DNA of 64,000 nucleotides, from assembly GCA_964554335.1 (NCBI GenBank), contig CAZKOF010000002.1, forward strand, positions 1-64,000, given 5' to 3'. Below the pieces are notes generated by a model. That model ran no database searches. It had not been told where the DNA came from and worked only from the letters and a program-made list of their open reading frames with translations. The DNA comes from UBA3263 sp964554335. GTDB taxonomy: Bacteria; Bacteroidota; Bacteroidia; Bacteroidales; Muribaculaceae. Position numbers and translations under genes: made by a program. Each line of letters starts with the position of its first letter. Position 1 is the first letter of the stretch. Positions 9,088-17,317 of this stretch are shown one piece after another.

Positions 9088-10587
9088 ATGAAGACGTTTG
9101 AATTGATATTATTGGCGGTTGCGTCGGTCGGTCTCGGCAGCTGCGGCGGCCGTGTTTCCGTTGACGAGCGCACGTTGTGCGTGCCGGCGATGACGCCGGA
9201 TTATGCTGGAGTCACGTTTGCGCCGAATGTTGCGGCGCCGTCGTTTGTTGTGATGACCGAGGAGCCGGCGCGGGCGTGGCAGACCGAAATCGGACGCTGC
9301 GGCGAAGAGCCGTCGATCACGGTGCGCTCCGGAAGTGACGGTGCAGTCGAGGGCATTCCGCTGAAGCAGTGGCACGCGCTGCTCGATGAGTCGCGCGGCG
9401 ACTCGATATATTTCCGTTTCTCCGCCAAGGGGGCCGACGGCCGCTGGCGCGGCGTGAAGAGCGACGTTGTCTGTGCCGTGGCGCCGACGGATATTGACGG
9501 CTATCTGGTTTATCGCCTGCTCTATCCCGGCTATGAGCTATGGTCGGCAATCGGCATCTATGAGCGCAATCTTGCCGACTACATGCAGAAGCCGATATTG
9601 GAGAACAAGGATTTCGACACTCAGTGTATCAACTGCCATAACTTTTCGGCCAATGACCCCGGGCGCGGGATGATGATCCATGTGCGCGGCAAGCAGGGGG
9701 GCACCCTGATTTCGCGCAATGGCAAGGTTGAGAAAATCAGTTCCAACTTCATGGGCGCGAACCATGGCGCCACCTATCCGGGCTGGAGCCGCGACGGTCG
9801 CTTCATAGCGTTTTCGGCCAACGATGTGGGCCAGGTTTTCCACTCGTCGGGCACCAAGCCCATCGAGGTGCTCGACAGGGCCGCCGACCTGATGGTCTAT
9901 AACGTAGAGACGCGTACGGCCTATAGCGACAGTGTGCTGACGGGTCCCGACTACATGGAGACGTTTCCGAACTGGAGTCCCGACGGGCGTACGCTCTACT
10001 TCTGCCGTGCGAAGGTCTCGGGTAACTATACCGATGCGCCAGATTCAATCCGCTATGACCTCTGTTCGATTGACTTCGACGGAGCGACGGGGCGCTTCTC
10101 GAACCTGCGGACGCTCTATGCCGCAGCGGCGGAAGATAAGAGCGTCAGCTTTCCGCGCTGCTCGCCCGACGGCCGCTGGCTGATGTTCACCCGCATGGAC
10201 TACGGCACCTTCTCGATATGGCATCCCGAGAGTCAGCTCTGCCTGATGGACCTGCAGACGGGGGAGTGGCGTGAAATGGACGAGGTCAACTCCGAGTCGA
10301 TAGACAGCTATCACTCCTGGAGCTCCGACGGCCGCTGGTTCGTCTTCTCATCCAAGCGCATGGACGGCCTTTGGGCGCGACCGTATATTGCGGCCTTCGA
10401 CCCCGAGACGGGGTTTGCCTGCAAGCCTTTTGCGCTGCCTCAGAAGTCGGCAACGTTCTATGACACGTTCACGCGGACCTTCAACATCCCGGAGCTTATC
10501 AAGACCCCGGTTGTCAACGCCGACGCTCTCCTCCACGGCATCCTCGACCAACAACCGCATCCCGTCCGGCTGGAAATCGGGGGCTAA
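9088..10587 (+). CDS. PD40/TolB-like beta-propeller lipoprotein with one CxxCH haem motif
   Basis: Secreted lipoprotein: hydrophobic leader with lipobox LGSC at C19. A single CINCH motif at C180-H184 could bind one covalent haem. C-terminal to it are several PD40-type blades: YPGWSRDGRFIAFS, FPNWSPDGRTLYF, FPRCSPDGRWLMF and YHSWSSDGRWFVFS. The 499 residues therefore join a possible cytochrome c site to a TolB-like propeller. It is paired with the DUF6057-like membrane protein. Haem attachment would need a cytochrome c maturation system, which is not in this window. Function unknown; periplasmic redox sensing or glycan/protein binding are guesses only. Confidence 0.75.
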   Translation: MKTFELILLAVASVGLGSCGGRVSVDERTLCVPAMTPDYAGVTFAPNVAAPSFVVMTEEPARAWQTEIGRCGEEPSITVRSGSDGAVEGIPLKQWHALLDESRGDSIYFRFSAKGADGRWRGVKSDVVCAVAPTDIDGYLVYRLLYPGYELWSAIGIYERNLADYMQKPILENKDFDTQCINCHNFSANDPGRGMMIHVRGKQGGTLISRNGKVEKISSNFMGANHGATYPGWSRDGRFIAFSANDVGQVFHSSGTKPIEVLDRAADLMVYNVETRTAYSDSVLTGPDYMETFPNWSPDGRTLYFCRAKVSGNYTDAPDSIRYDLCSIDFDGATGRFSNLRTLYAAAAEDKSVSFPRCSPDGRWLMFTRMDYGTFSIWHPESQLCLMDLQTGEWREMDEVNSESIDSYHSWSSDGRWFVFSSKRMDGLWARPYIAAFDPETGFACKPFALPQKSATFYDTFTRTFNIPELIKTPVVNADALLHGILDQQPHPVRLEIGG

Positions 10588-10625
10588 CCCCGGGGGGTAC
10601 GCCCGCGGCGAAACACAAAGGTGTC

Positions 10626-10638
10626 GGCGCTATGCGCC
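10626..10638. repeat. mini-hairpin GGCGC-TAT-GCGCC
   Basis: Five-bp stem with a TAT loop in the spacer before the ATP-grasp gene. It is a member of the mini-hairpin family also found near 14.1, 37.8, 42.2 and 48.3 kb. Here it lies upstream of the next promoter. Confidence 0.6.
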
Positions 10639-10717
10639 TTTGGGCTGCTCTGCAGCTGATGCCTGCGGTTGTTGGGGGATTGCCGGGAATTTCGTTTTTC
10701 GTTTTTTATTTTTTGTG

Positions 10718-10725
10718 TAACTTTG
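10718..10725 (+). promoter_or_regulatory. -7 box immediately before the ATP-grasp gene
   Basis: TAACTTTG ends only 5 nt before the ATG at 10731. With the known spacing of this box the transcript would start at or next to the start codon, suggesting a leaderless mRNA. Confidence 0.7.
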
Positions 10726-10730
10726 CGGGT

Positions 10731-13691
10731 ATGAGAGAGAGTAATTATGGGCGGAGGCTATATCTGAGGGATACGGCGTTTAATGAGCTGATGCAGCGGC
10801 GAATTCATTCGGTGCTTCTGATAGCGTCGCCTTATGATGCTTTTATCATTGAGGAGGATGGGCGCGTTGAGGAGCAGTTGTTTTTTGAATATAATGCGCT
10901 TAATCTGTCGTCGCCTCCGCGAGTGACGCGCGTGAGCGACACGGCGGAGGTTCTCGGACTGCTTCCGACCAAGTCGTTTGATCTGGTTATAGCCATTCCG
11001 GGCCCTGACATTCCGGGGACGTTCAGCGGGCTGCGTGAAATCAGGGGAGAGGCGCCGGAGACTCCGATCGTCGTGTTGACGCCGTTCAGCAAGGAGGTGA
11101 GCCGCCGTCTTGCGGCCGAGGACCTGTCGGCGGTCGATTATGTGTTTTCGTGGCTCGGGAACATGGACCTGCTGCTGGCAATCATCAAATTGCTGGAGGA
11201 TAAAATGAATGCCGATTATGATATCAACACAGTGGGCATTCAGACAATTATGCTGGTGGAGGATTCGGTGAGATTCTATTCGTCGATTCTGCCGCATCTT
11301 TATAAGTTTCTGTTGCAGCAGAGTCTTCACTTCTCGACCGAGGCGCTCAATGAGCATGAGCAGATGCTTCGCATGCGCGGGCGTCCGAAGGTTGTGCTTG
11401 CGCGAACGTATGAGGAGGCCACGGAGCTATATGGGCGTTATGGAGAGAATATGCTCGGGGTCATCACGGACGTCAGTTTCATGCGTGGCGGGGCGAAGGA
11501 TCCTGACGCGGGTCTGCGGTTGGCGGAGTATATCCGCGAGCGTGACCCCTACGTGCCGATAATTGTTGAGAGCAGCGAGACGGCGAACTGTGGGCGCGTG
11601 GCTCCGTTCAACGGCATTTTTCTTGACAAGAACTCGAAGAAGCTGCCGGTAGATCTCGGGGAGGCGATTACGGCGAATTTCGGGTTCGGCGATTTCATCA
11701 TGCGCGACCCCGACACGGGGGCGGAGATCATGCGCATCCGTTCGCTCAAGGACCTGCAGTATAAGATGATGGATATTCCGGACCGCACGCTCTATTATCA
11801 TGCGCGGCGGAATGACATTTCGCGCTGGCTCTATGCGCGGGCGCTTTTTGGGGTCGCGGAGGTCATCAAGCAGCACCGCACGCGGTCGCTCGGGGAGGTC
11901 GCCCAGGCGCGTCGGGATTTTCTCGATGCGATTGTCAGCTACCGAAGGATGAAGAACCGCGGCGTTGTGGCCGTTTTTCAGAAGGAGCGTTTTGACCGCT
12001 ACTCGAACTTTGCGCGCATCGGCCGGGGTTCGCTCGGCGGCAAGGGCCGCGGCCTGGCGTTTATTGACTCGATCATCAAGAAGTATCCGCAGTGTGAGGG
12101 CATCGGAGGGACGGAGGTCCAGATTTCGACTCCGCGTACGGTCGTGCTCTGCACGGACCTTTTCGACGAGTTCATGGCGGCGAACGGGCTTTATCCGCTG
12201 GCACTGAGCCAGATGCCCGACGAGGAGATACACCGGGCGTTTGTTGCCGCGCGCTTGCCCGAGAGCGTGCGCGAGGATCTGCGGGCGCTGCTCGACGTCG
12301 TCGACCGTCCGTTGGCCGTGCGTTCGTCGTCGCTGCTCGAGGACTCGCATTATCAGCCGTTTGCAGGAGTTTATGCGACGTACATGATTCAGAACCGTGC
12401 CGAAAAGCGGGAGGAGACGTTCAGGATGCTCTGTGATGCGATCAAGAGCGTCTATGCGTCGGTTTTCTATGCCGATTCAAAGGCCTACATGACGGCGACG
12501 AGCAACGTTATCGACCAGGAGAAGATGGCGGTGATTATCCAGGAGGTCGTCGGCGTCAGACATGCCGATTTGTATTTTCCGTCGTTTTCGGGCGTAGGGC
12601 GCTCGCTGAACTATTATCCGCTTGGCGACGAAAAGGCCGAGGACGGGGTCGTGCAGGTTGCCATCGGCCTGGGGAAGACCATCGTGGAGGGGGGCACGGC
12701 GTTGCGCTTTTCGCCGAAACATCCGGGCAAGGTGCTGCAGACGAGCACCCTTGACCTGGCGCTGCGCGACACCCAGACGCGGCTGCTGGCCCTGGACATG
12801 ACCGATGGGGCGCCGTCGACATTTACGGCTGATGACGGCTTCAATCTGCGTTCGGTCAGGGTTCAGAGTCTCGCCGGGACGGAGGCGTTGCGCTACATGG
12901 TCAGCACGTTCGACGTCGATGATCAGATTATCCGCGACACCGACTCGGGTCCCGGGCGCAAGGTCGTCACGTTTGCCAACATGTTGAACCACGGCAGTTT
13001 CCCGCTTGCCGGCGCGGTAGATTTCATGCTCGAGACAGGTCGCGCGGAGATGGCCCGTCCGGTAGAGATTGAGTTTGCGGCGGTTGTCAACGGCCCTAAC
13101 GCGGGGACCATTTACTGGCTGCAAATCAGGCCGATTGTCGACAAAAAAGAGATGGGCGACGAGCGGGTGCTTTCGCTGGCTCCCGAGCGGACAATTCTTC
13201 GGAGCACGACGGCTTTGGGCAACGGTAACATAGAGGGCGTGCGCACGGTTGTCTATGTTCGTCCGGAGGCGTTCGACCCGGCGCGAAATCAAGCGCTTGC
13301 CCGCGAAATCGAGTTGCTGAACCGTCGGCTGATGGATGCGGGCGAGCCGTATCTGCTCATCGGCCCCGGGCGCTGGGGGTCGTCGGACCCCGCGCTGGGC
13401 ATTCCGGTGAAGTGGCCGCATATCTGCGGCGCGCGGCTGATTGTCGAGTCGTCGCTGCCGGGCTACCGCATCGAGCCGAGCCAGGGGACTCACTTCTTTC
13501 AGAACCTCACGAGCGTCGGCGCGGGTTACTTCACCATCGACGGTGATTCGGGGCACTGCGACATCGGCTATCTTGACTCCCGAGAGGCGTTTTATGAGAG
13601 TGAGGGTCTGCGGGCGGTGGAGTTTGACGCTCCGCTGGCGATTGCGCTCAATGGCCGCACGGGGCTCGGCGTGGTTGCGAAAGGTCTTTGA
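10731..13691 (+). CDS. PEP/pyruvate-binding (PPDK_N) ATP-grasp protein with receiver-like N-terminus
   Basis: Start set at ATG 10731 (986 residues), directly after a -7 box. Residues 20-160 resemble a receiver domain that has lost its phospho-acceptor (DLVIAIPG where an Asp is expected). Residues 170-350 form a second receiver-like unit with LVEDS near 175, a candidate acceptor Asp in ITDV (D247) and a lysine in FLDKNS. About 425-880 is the ATP-binding domain of PEP synthase/pyruvate phosphate dikinase, with GRGSLGGKGRG near 431 and RSSSLLED near 531. The phosphohistidine swivel domain and the PEP-binding barrel are absent; a family-specific C-terminus with GPGRWGSSDP follows. It is therefore not a complete PEP synthase. 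Phosphotransfer to an unknown substrate is possible. Confidence 0.85.
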   Translation: MRESNYGRRLYLRDTAFNELMQRRIHSVLLIASPYDAFIIEEDGRVEEQLFFEYNALNLSSPPRVTRVSDTAEVLGLLPTKSFDLVIAIPGPDIPGTFSGLREIRGEAPETPIVVLTPFSKEVSRRLAAEDLSAVDYVFSWLGNMDLLLAIIKLLEDKMNADYDINTVGIQTIMLVEDSVRFYSSILPHLYKFLLQQSLHFSTEALNEHEQMLRMRGRPKVVLARTYEEATELYGRYGENMLGVITDVSFMRGGAKDPDAGLRLAEYIRERDPYVPIIVESSETANCGRVAPFNGIFLDKNSKKLPVDLGEAITANFGFGDFIMRDPDTGAEIMRIRSLKDLQYKMMDIPDRTLYYHARRNDISRWLYARALFGVAEVIKQHRTRSLGEVAQARRDFLDAIVSYRRMKNRGVVAVFQKERFDRYSNFARIGRGSLGGKGRGLAFIDSIIKKYPQCEGIGGTEVQISTPRTVVLCTDLFDEFMAANGLYPLALSQMPDEEIHRAFVAARLPESVREDLRALLDVVDRPLAVRSSSLLEDSHYQPFAGVYATYMIQNRAEKREETFRMLCDAIKSVYASVFYADSKAYMTATSNVIDQEKMAVIIQEVVGVRHADLYFPSFSGVGRSLNYYPLGDEKAEDGVVQVAIGLGKTIVEGGTALRFSPKHPGKVLQTSTLDLALRDTQTRLLALDMTDGAPSTFTADDGFNLRSVRVQSLAGTEALRYMVSTFDVDDQIIRDTDSGPGRKVVTFANMLNHGSFPLAGAVDFMLETGRAEMARPVEIEFAAVVNGPNAGTIYWLQIRPIVDKKEMGDERVLSLAPERTILRSTTALGNGNIEGVRTVVYVRPEAFDPARNQALAREIELLNRRLMDAGEPYLLIGPGRWGSSDPALGIPVKWPHICGARLIVESSLPGYRIEPSQGTHFFQNLTSVGAGYFTIDGDSGHCDIGYLDSREAFYESEGLRAVEFDAPLAIALNGRTGLGVVAKGL

Positions 13692-13710
13692 CGGGAGGGG
13701 GTGGGGAGTG

Positions 13711-13800
13711 TTGCGCTTGATTGAATCAATAATTGATGAGAATAGGGAGATTATAATTGAGAGGTGGAAAGAATATTTCAAGAAAGGAGGTAAGCAGTGA
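13711..13800 (+). pseudogene. C-terminal remnant of a DUF4160-type protein
   Basis: The open frame from 13711 reads LRLIESIIDENREIIIERWKE and continues to a KKGGK tail. This resembles the last 25-30 residues of DUF4160 proteins, which normally precede a DUF2442 gene. The N-terminal two-thirds is missing: the preceding sequence is the end and stop of the ATP-grasp gene. Its stop overlaps the GTG start of the DUF2442 gene (GTGA). I infer a deletion that removed most of the first gene of a toxin-antitoxin-like pair. Confidence 0.6.
13784..13790 (+). promoter_or_regulatory. unusually strong Shine-Dalgarno before the DUF2442 gene
   Basis: AAGGAGG lies 6 nt before the GTG start at 13797. Such a full anti-SD match is rare among the genes in this window, which mostly lack purine-rich sites. 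It supports the GTG start and hints that the pair came from another host. Confidence 0.7.
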
Positions 13801-14009
13801 ATCGCAGTCATGTAAATCGCGTGTGGTTAACGGGTTCGGCGGTTTGGGTTGAACTCAACGACGGCCGGTGTGCATGTGAGCCATTTGCTGAGTATTCGAG
13901 GCTCGCGGATGCTTCGGAACCACAACGTCAAAACTACGTCTTGTCGCATTTTGGAATCCATTGGCCGGAGATTGACGAGGATTTATCTTATGATGGGTTC
14001 TTCGATTAA
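13797..14009 (+). CDS. DUF2442 domain protein, orphan partner of a deleted DUF4160 gene
   Basis: A 70-residue protein with the DUF2442 pattern VNRVWLTGSAVWVELNDGR and a C-terminal FGIHWPEIDEDLSYDG segment. DUF2442 proteins usually form a two-gene unit with DUF4160 and are often listed as putative antitoxins or HigA-like partners; this is not proven for this subfamily. Translation probably starts at GTG 13797, supported by a perfect SD and by the 4-nt overlap with the remnant upstream. Without a full first gene its role is unclear. Confidence 0.75.
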   Translation: MNRSHVNRVWLTGSAVWVELNDGRCACEPFAEYSRLADASEPQRQNYVLSHFGIHWPEIDEDLSYDGFFD

Positions 14010-14029
14010 CGAGTGTTGCAGAGCCGATA

Positions 14030-14055
14030 CCCGCCGACATGGACGGGCGGGTTTT
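14030..14055 (+). terminator. possible terminator after DUF2442
   Basis: CCCGCC pairs with GGCGGG across a 10-nt loop and is followed by TTTT, 21 nt after the DUF2442 stop. A downstream GCCGCCC could form a competing stem. Confidence 0.4.
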
Positions 14056-14122
14056 AAGCCGCCCGGGGGAGCGCAGAGGTTGTTGCGCCCGGATGTCGGA
14101 TTTCGGAGTCTCCCGGAGTGTC

Positions 14123-14247
14123 ACCGCTACGCGGTTTGTGGGTGAGCGGGATTGCCGGCCGACCCGGAGCCGCGACCGCTATGCGGTCATTGCCCCGGGC
14201 TAATTATGGGAATCGGCGCTAATGCGCCTTTTGCGCGGCTATGCCGC
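14123..14247. repeat. cluster of four mini-hairpins
   Basis: The 385-nt spacer between DUF2442 and the DUF4143 gene holds ACCGC-TAC-GCGGT (14123-14135), GACCGC-TAT-GCGGTC (14174-14188), GGCGC-TAAT-GCGCC (14215-14228) and GCGGC-TAT-GCCGC (14235-14247). They share the 3-4 nt T-starting loop and GC stem of the dispersed family. No gene is visible in this part. Confidence 0.65.
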
Positions 14248-14269
14248 TAATTTGACATTTTAAGCCCCC

Positions 14270-14360
14270 AAGATTTGTCTGCCAGTGAGGAAATCGGCAA
14301 AAAGATTTGTCTGCCAGTGAGGAAATCGGGGAAAAGATTTGTCAGTTAGTGAGGAATTCG
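14270..14360 (+). repeat. three 32-nt-period direct repeats before the DUF4143 gene
   Basis: AAGATTTGTCTGCCAGTGAG plus GAAATCGG occurs exactly at 14270-14297 and 14302-14329, and in a diverged form at 14334-14360. Each copy contains TTTGTC; in the third copy this TTTG is the -33 box of the downstream promoter. The layout looks like an operator array or a duplicated promoter half. Confidence 0.85.
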
Positions 14361-14369
14361 CTATCTTTG
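14338..14369 (+). promoter_or_regulatory. promoter of the DUF4143 ATPase gene
   Basis: TTTG at 14338-14341 and TATCTTTG at 14362-14369, 20 nt apart, match both Bacteroidota promoter elements. The ATG follows 25 nt after the -7 box. Confidence 0.8.
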
Positions 14370-14394
14370 TACTCATAAACAACGAAATACCGAT

Positions 14395-15744
14395 ATGGCA
14401 GAAGTCTTCAAACGAAAAATCTATGAGCGGATGCTCGAATGGAAGCGCTGGAACGGGAAATATGCTCTTCTCGTCGAGGGGCCGAGGCGTGTTGGTAAGT
14501 CAACCACGGTACGTCAGTTTGCAGAAAACGAATATGAGAGCTATATCTTCATAGACTTCTCGGAAGCGCCCGGTGAGGTGCATGAACTATTTGACGACAT
14601 TCATGACCTCAATTACTTTTTCCTTAGACTGCAGGCGCTATTTGGCATATCGCTAAAAGAGCGCAAGTCGCTGATTGTGTTCGATGAGGTTCAGTTTGAA
14701 CCTCGTGCCCGCCAGGCTATCAAACATCTCGTTGCCGACGGCAGATATGACTATATCGAAACCGGCTCTTTGATATCCATACGCAAGAACGTCAAAGACA
14801 TCCTTATTCCAAGCGAAGAAGAAAGAATCGAGATGTATCCTATGGATTATGAAGAATTTCTCATGGCAATCGGGAAACCTTCAATGCCTCAGCTTTTACG
14901 GGAGTTGTTGGCGTCGGGAAAAGGTGCAGGCGACGGAGTAAATCGTCAGCTGATGAAGGATTTCAGACTTTATATGTTGATTGGCGGCATGCCTCAGGCT
15001 GTTGCTGAATATATTGATAGTAATGACCTCAGCCGGGTTGACAAAGTAAAGCGCAAAATAATCGAACTTTATGAAGAGGACTTCATGAAGATTGACCAAA
15101 GCGGACGCATGGCAGCGCTTTTTGATGCCATTCCGGCCCAGTTGGCAAATAACTCTTCGAGATATAAGCCCCATGCTATTGCCGAATCCGATAGTGTAAC
15201 GATGCAATCCATTATGCAGGAACTCATTGCGAGCCGAACTGTCAATATGTGTTATCATGCAACCGATCCCGGACCCATGATGGCGTCATATTACGACATG
15301 AAGCGCTACAAGTTGTTTGTTTGCGATACGGGGTTGTTTGTCACTCTCGCATTCAAAAGTTCAACATTCACAGAGAATCTGATTTACCAGAAACTACTGA
15401 CCGACAAGTTGGAGGCCAACCTCGGATATGTTTATGAGAATGTTGTGGCCCAGATTCTGACCGCAGCAGGCAAGCGGCTTTTCTATTATACATTTCCCAA
15501 TTCAACCGGTACCGGAAGCTATGAGATTGATTTCTTAGTCTCTGACGTTCATAAGGTTGCTCCTATAGAAGTCAAATCATCAGGTTATTCGCGCTATGTA
15601 TCGTTAGAGGCTTTCTGCTCTAAATTCTCGTCGTGTATAAGTCAGGCATACTGCATCAGCCCGAAAGACCGTGCGAAAAAAGAAAGCATCCTAAACCTGC
15701 CGTTTTATCTTCTTCCATTTTTGTTTGACAAGAAAAATATGTAA
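14395..15744 (+). CDS. AAA ATPase with C-terminal DUF4143 nuclease-like domain
   Basis: A 449-residue ATPase of a family very common in Bacteroidales. Walker A is GPRRVGKST (about residues 24-32) and Walker B LIVFDEVQ near 94. ETGSLIS and the YPMDYEEFL segment are typical of this group. The C-terminus (YEIDFLVSD, then PIEVKSS) has the spacing of a PD-(D/E)XK nuclease fold. Role unproven; such proteins are often called mobile or defence-associated. GC content is visibly lower than in neighbouring housekeeping genes, and the tandem promoter repeats are unique to it in this window, so recent acquisition is likely. Confidence 0.9.
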   Translation: MAEVFKRKIYERMLEWKRWNGKYALLVEGPRRVGKSTTVRQFAENEYESYIFIDFSEAPGEVHELFDDIHDLNYFFLRLQALFGISLKERKSLIVFDEVQFEPRARQAIKHLVADGRYDYIETGSLISIRKNVKDILIPSEEERIEMYPMDYEEFLMAIGKPSMPQLLRELLASGKGAGDGVNRQLMKDFRLYMLIGGMPQAVAEYIDSNDLSRVDKVKRKIIELYEEDFMKIDQSGRMAALFDAIPAQLANNSSRYKPHAIAESDSVTMQSIMQELIASRTVNMCYHATDPGPMMASYYDMKRYKLFVCDTGLFVTLAFKSSTFTENLIYQKLLTDKLEANLGYVYENVVAQILTAAGKRLFYYTFPNSTGTGSYEIDFLVSDVHKVAPIEVKSSGYSRYVSLEAFCSKFSSCISQAYCISPKDRAKKESILNLPFYLLPFLFDKKNM

Positions 15745-15749
15745 TTTTG
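15720..15749 (+). promoter_or_regulatory. ybaK promoter overlapping the end of the DUF4143 gene
   Basis: TAATTTTG at 15742-15749 includes the DUF4143 stop codon; TTTG at 15720-15723 is a possible -33 box (18-nt spacing). The box ends 7 nt before the ybaK ATG, predicting almost no leader. Confidence 0.65.
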
Positions 15750-15756
15750 CGAGAAT

Positions 15757-16233
15757 ATGACGAAGACAAATGCGATGAGGCTGCTGGAGAAGGCGAAGGT
15801 GGCTTTCGGGGTCCGGGAGTATCGGTTCGACCCGGATGATCTTGCGGCGCAGCATGTTGCAGATGAGCTCGGGGAGGATATCAACCGGGTTTTCAAGACG
15901 CTGGTGCTCCGGGGGGAGCGCGCGGGTTATTTCGTGTGCGTCGTTCCGGGCAATACGGAGGTCGACCTGAAGAAGGCGGCAAAGGTTGCAGGGGCGAAGA
16001 AGGCGGAGTTGATTCCGATGAAGGAGCTGCTGCCGCTGACAGGATATGTCCGCGGGGGTTGTTCGCCCGTCGGGTTGAAGAAGCCGTTTCCGATATTCAT
16101 CGACGGGACGGCGCTGAATTTTGAAACGATATTTGTCAGCGCGGGGCAGAGAGGCGTTCAGCTCGAAATCGCTCCGGCCGACCTGATCAATTACGTCCAC
16201 GCAGAAGTGGCCGACCTTACGAGTCCGATATGA
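15757..16233 (+). CDS. ybaK: Cys-tRNA(Pro)/Cys-tRNA(Cys) deacylase
   Basis: Trans-editing enzyme that hydrolyses mischarged Cys-tRNA(Pro); cytoplasmic. 158 residues, the usual size of the YbaK/ProX editing domain. Visible features are FKTLVLRGE near residue 47, YFVCVVPGNTEVDLKKAAK, and GYVRGGCSPVGLKKPFPIFID, which carries the conserved GGxSPxG loop of the family. Its stop codon overlaps the chorismate synthase start (ATGA), so both are translated from one message. Confidence 0.93.
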   Translation: MTKTNAMRLLEKAKVAFGVREYRFDPDDLAAQHVADELGEDINRVFKTLVLRGERAGYFVCVVPGNTEVDLKKAAKVAGAKKAELIPMKELLPLTGYVRGGCSPVGLKKPFPIFIDGTALNFETIFVSAGQRGVQLEIAPADLINYVHAEVADLTSPI

Positions 16234-17273
16234 ATACATTTGGAAAAAGATTGACACTCACCACGTTCGGTGAAAGCCACGGGCCAGCGCTCGGGGGCAT
16301 AATAGACGGATTTCCGTCGGGAGTAGAGATAGACCTCGGCGCGGTTCAGTCCGAACTCGACCGCCGCAGGCCGGGTCAGAGCCGCATCACGACGGGGCGT
16401 CGCGAGGATGACACTGTTGAAATTCTTTCGGGAATGTTCGAGGGGCGCACGACCGGGACGCCCATCGGGTTTATTATCCGCAACACGAACCAGCGTTCGG
16501 GCGACTATAGCGAAATGGCGGAGGCGTTCAGGCCGAGTCATGCGGACTTTACGTATCAGGCCCGTTACGGGGTGCGCGATTATCGCGGCGGGGGACGTGC
16601 GTCGGCGCGCGAAACGGCGGCGCGGGTTGTCGGCGGTGCGTTCTGCCGTCAGTGGCTCGCGGGTATGGGTATAGAAATCCACGCCTCGACGTTGCAGGTC
16701 GGCGATATATGCGCGCGGGTGAGCGACACGGATGCGGAGAGCAATCCGGTCAGATGTTGCGACGCTGCGGCTGCCGAACGAATGACCCGGCTGATCGAGG
16801 AGGTCAAGGCTGCCGGCGACACCATTGGCGGAGTTATAGGCCTGACAATTACGGGGTTGATGGCCGGCGCGGCCGGGGATCCTCTGTTTGACCGGCTGAA
16901 CTCGCGCCTGGGCGAGGCGATGCTGACGATTCCCGCCGTCAAGGGGGTAGAGTTCGGCATGGGGTTCGCGGGGTGCACGCGCCGCGGGTCGGAGATGATA
17001 GATGAATTTTATGTTGACGCGGAGGGGGAAATCCGCACGCGCACGAATCATTCGGGCGGCATTCAGGGCGGCATTTCAAACGGGATGCCGGTAGAGATGC
17101 GCATCGGGTTCAAGCCGGTTGCGACGCTCCTGCAGGAGGTTCATACGGTTAACTGCCGAGGCGAGGCTGTTGACCTGCATGCGCGGGGGCGTCATGACCC
17201 GTGCGTGCTTCCGCGGGCAGTTCCCATTGTCGAGGCCATGGCGGCGCTGACGGTTGCGGACCTGATGCGATGA
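16230..17273 (+). CDS. aroC: chorismate synthase
   Basis: Converts EPSP to chorismate, the last shikimate-pathway step, with reduced FMN. 347 residues, normal length. The three family signatures are present: GESHGPALGGIIDGFPSG near residue 14, the region around FRPSHADFTYQARYG with RGGGRASARETAARV near 120-140, and RHDPCVLPRAVPIVEAM near the C-terminus. It overlaps ybaK by 4 nt. No other aromatic-pathway gene is nearby. Confidence 0.97.
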   Translation: MNTFGKRLTLTTFGESHGPALGGIIDGFPSGVEIDLGAVQSELDRRRPGQSRITTGRREDDTVEILSGMFEGRTTGTPIGFIIRNTNQRSGDYSEMAEAFRPSHADFTYQARYGVRDYRGGGRASARETAARVVGGAFCRQWLAGMGIEIHASTLQVGDICARVSDTDAESNPVRCCDAAAAERMTRLIEEVKAAGDTIGGVIGLTITGLMAGAAGDPLFDRLNSRLGEAMLTIPAVKGVEFGMGFAGCTRRGSEMIDEFYVDAEGEIRTRTNHSGGIQGGISNGMPVEMRIGFKPVATLLQEVHTVNCRGEAVDLHARGRHDPCVLPRAVPIVEAMAALTVADLMR

Positions 17274-17281
17274 AGGTTGAA

Positions 17282-17312
17282 TTGTGAAAGCTGAGAAAAT
17301 TTTGTAACTTTG
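17282..17312 (+). promoter_or_regulatory. promoter of the SurA-like gene, 5 nt from its ATG
   Basis: TTG at 17282-17284, a 20-nt spacer and TAACTTTG at 17305-17312. The ATG is at 17318. This is the cleanest short-leader promoter in the window, because the coding start is fixed by a signal peptide. Confidence 0.75.
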
Positions 17313-17317
17313 TGGCG

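Noticed and set aside
12477..13811. 444-codon minus-strand frame
   Set aside because: Antisense to the ATP-grasp gene; Arg-rich shadow composition.
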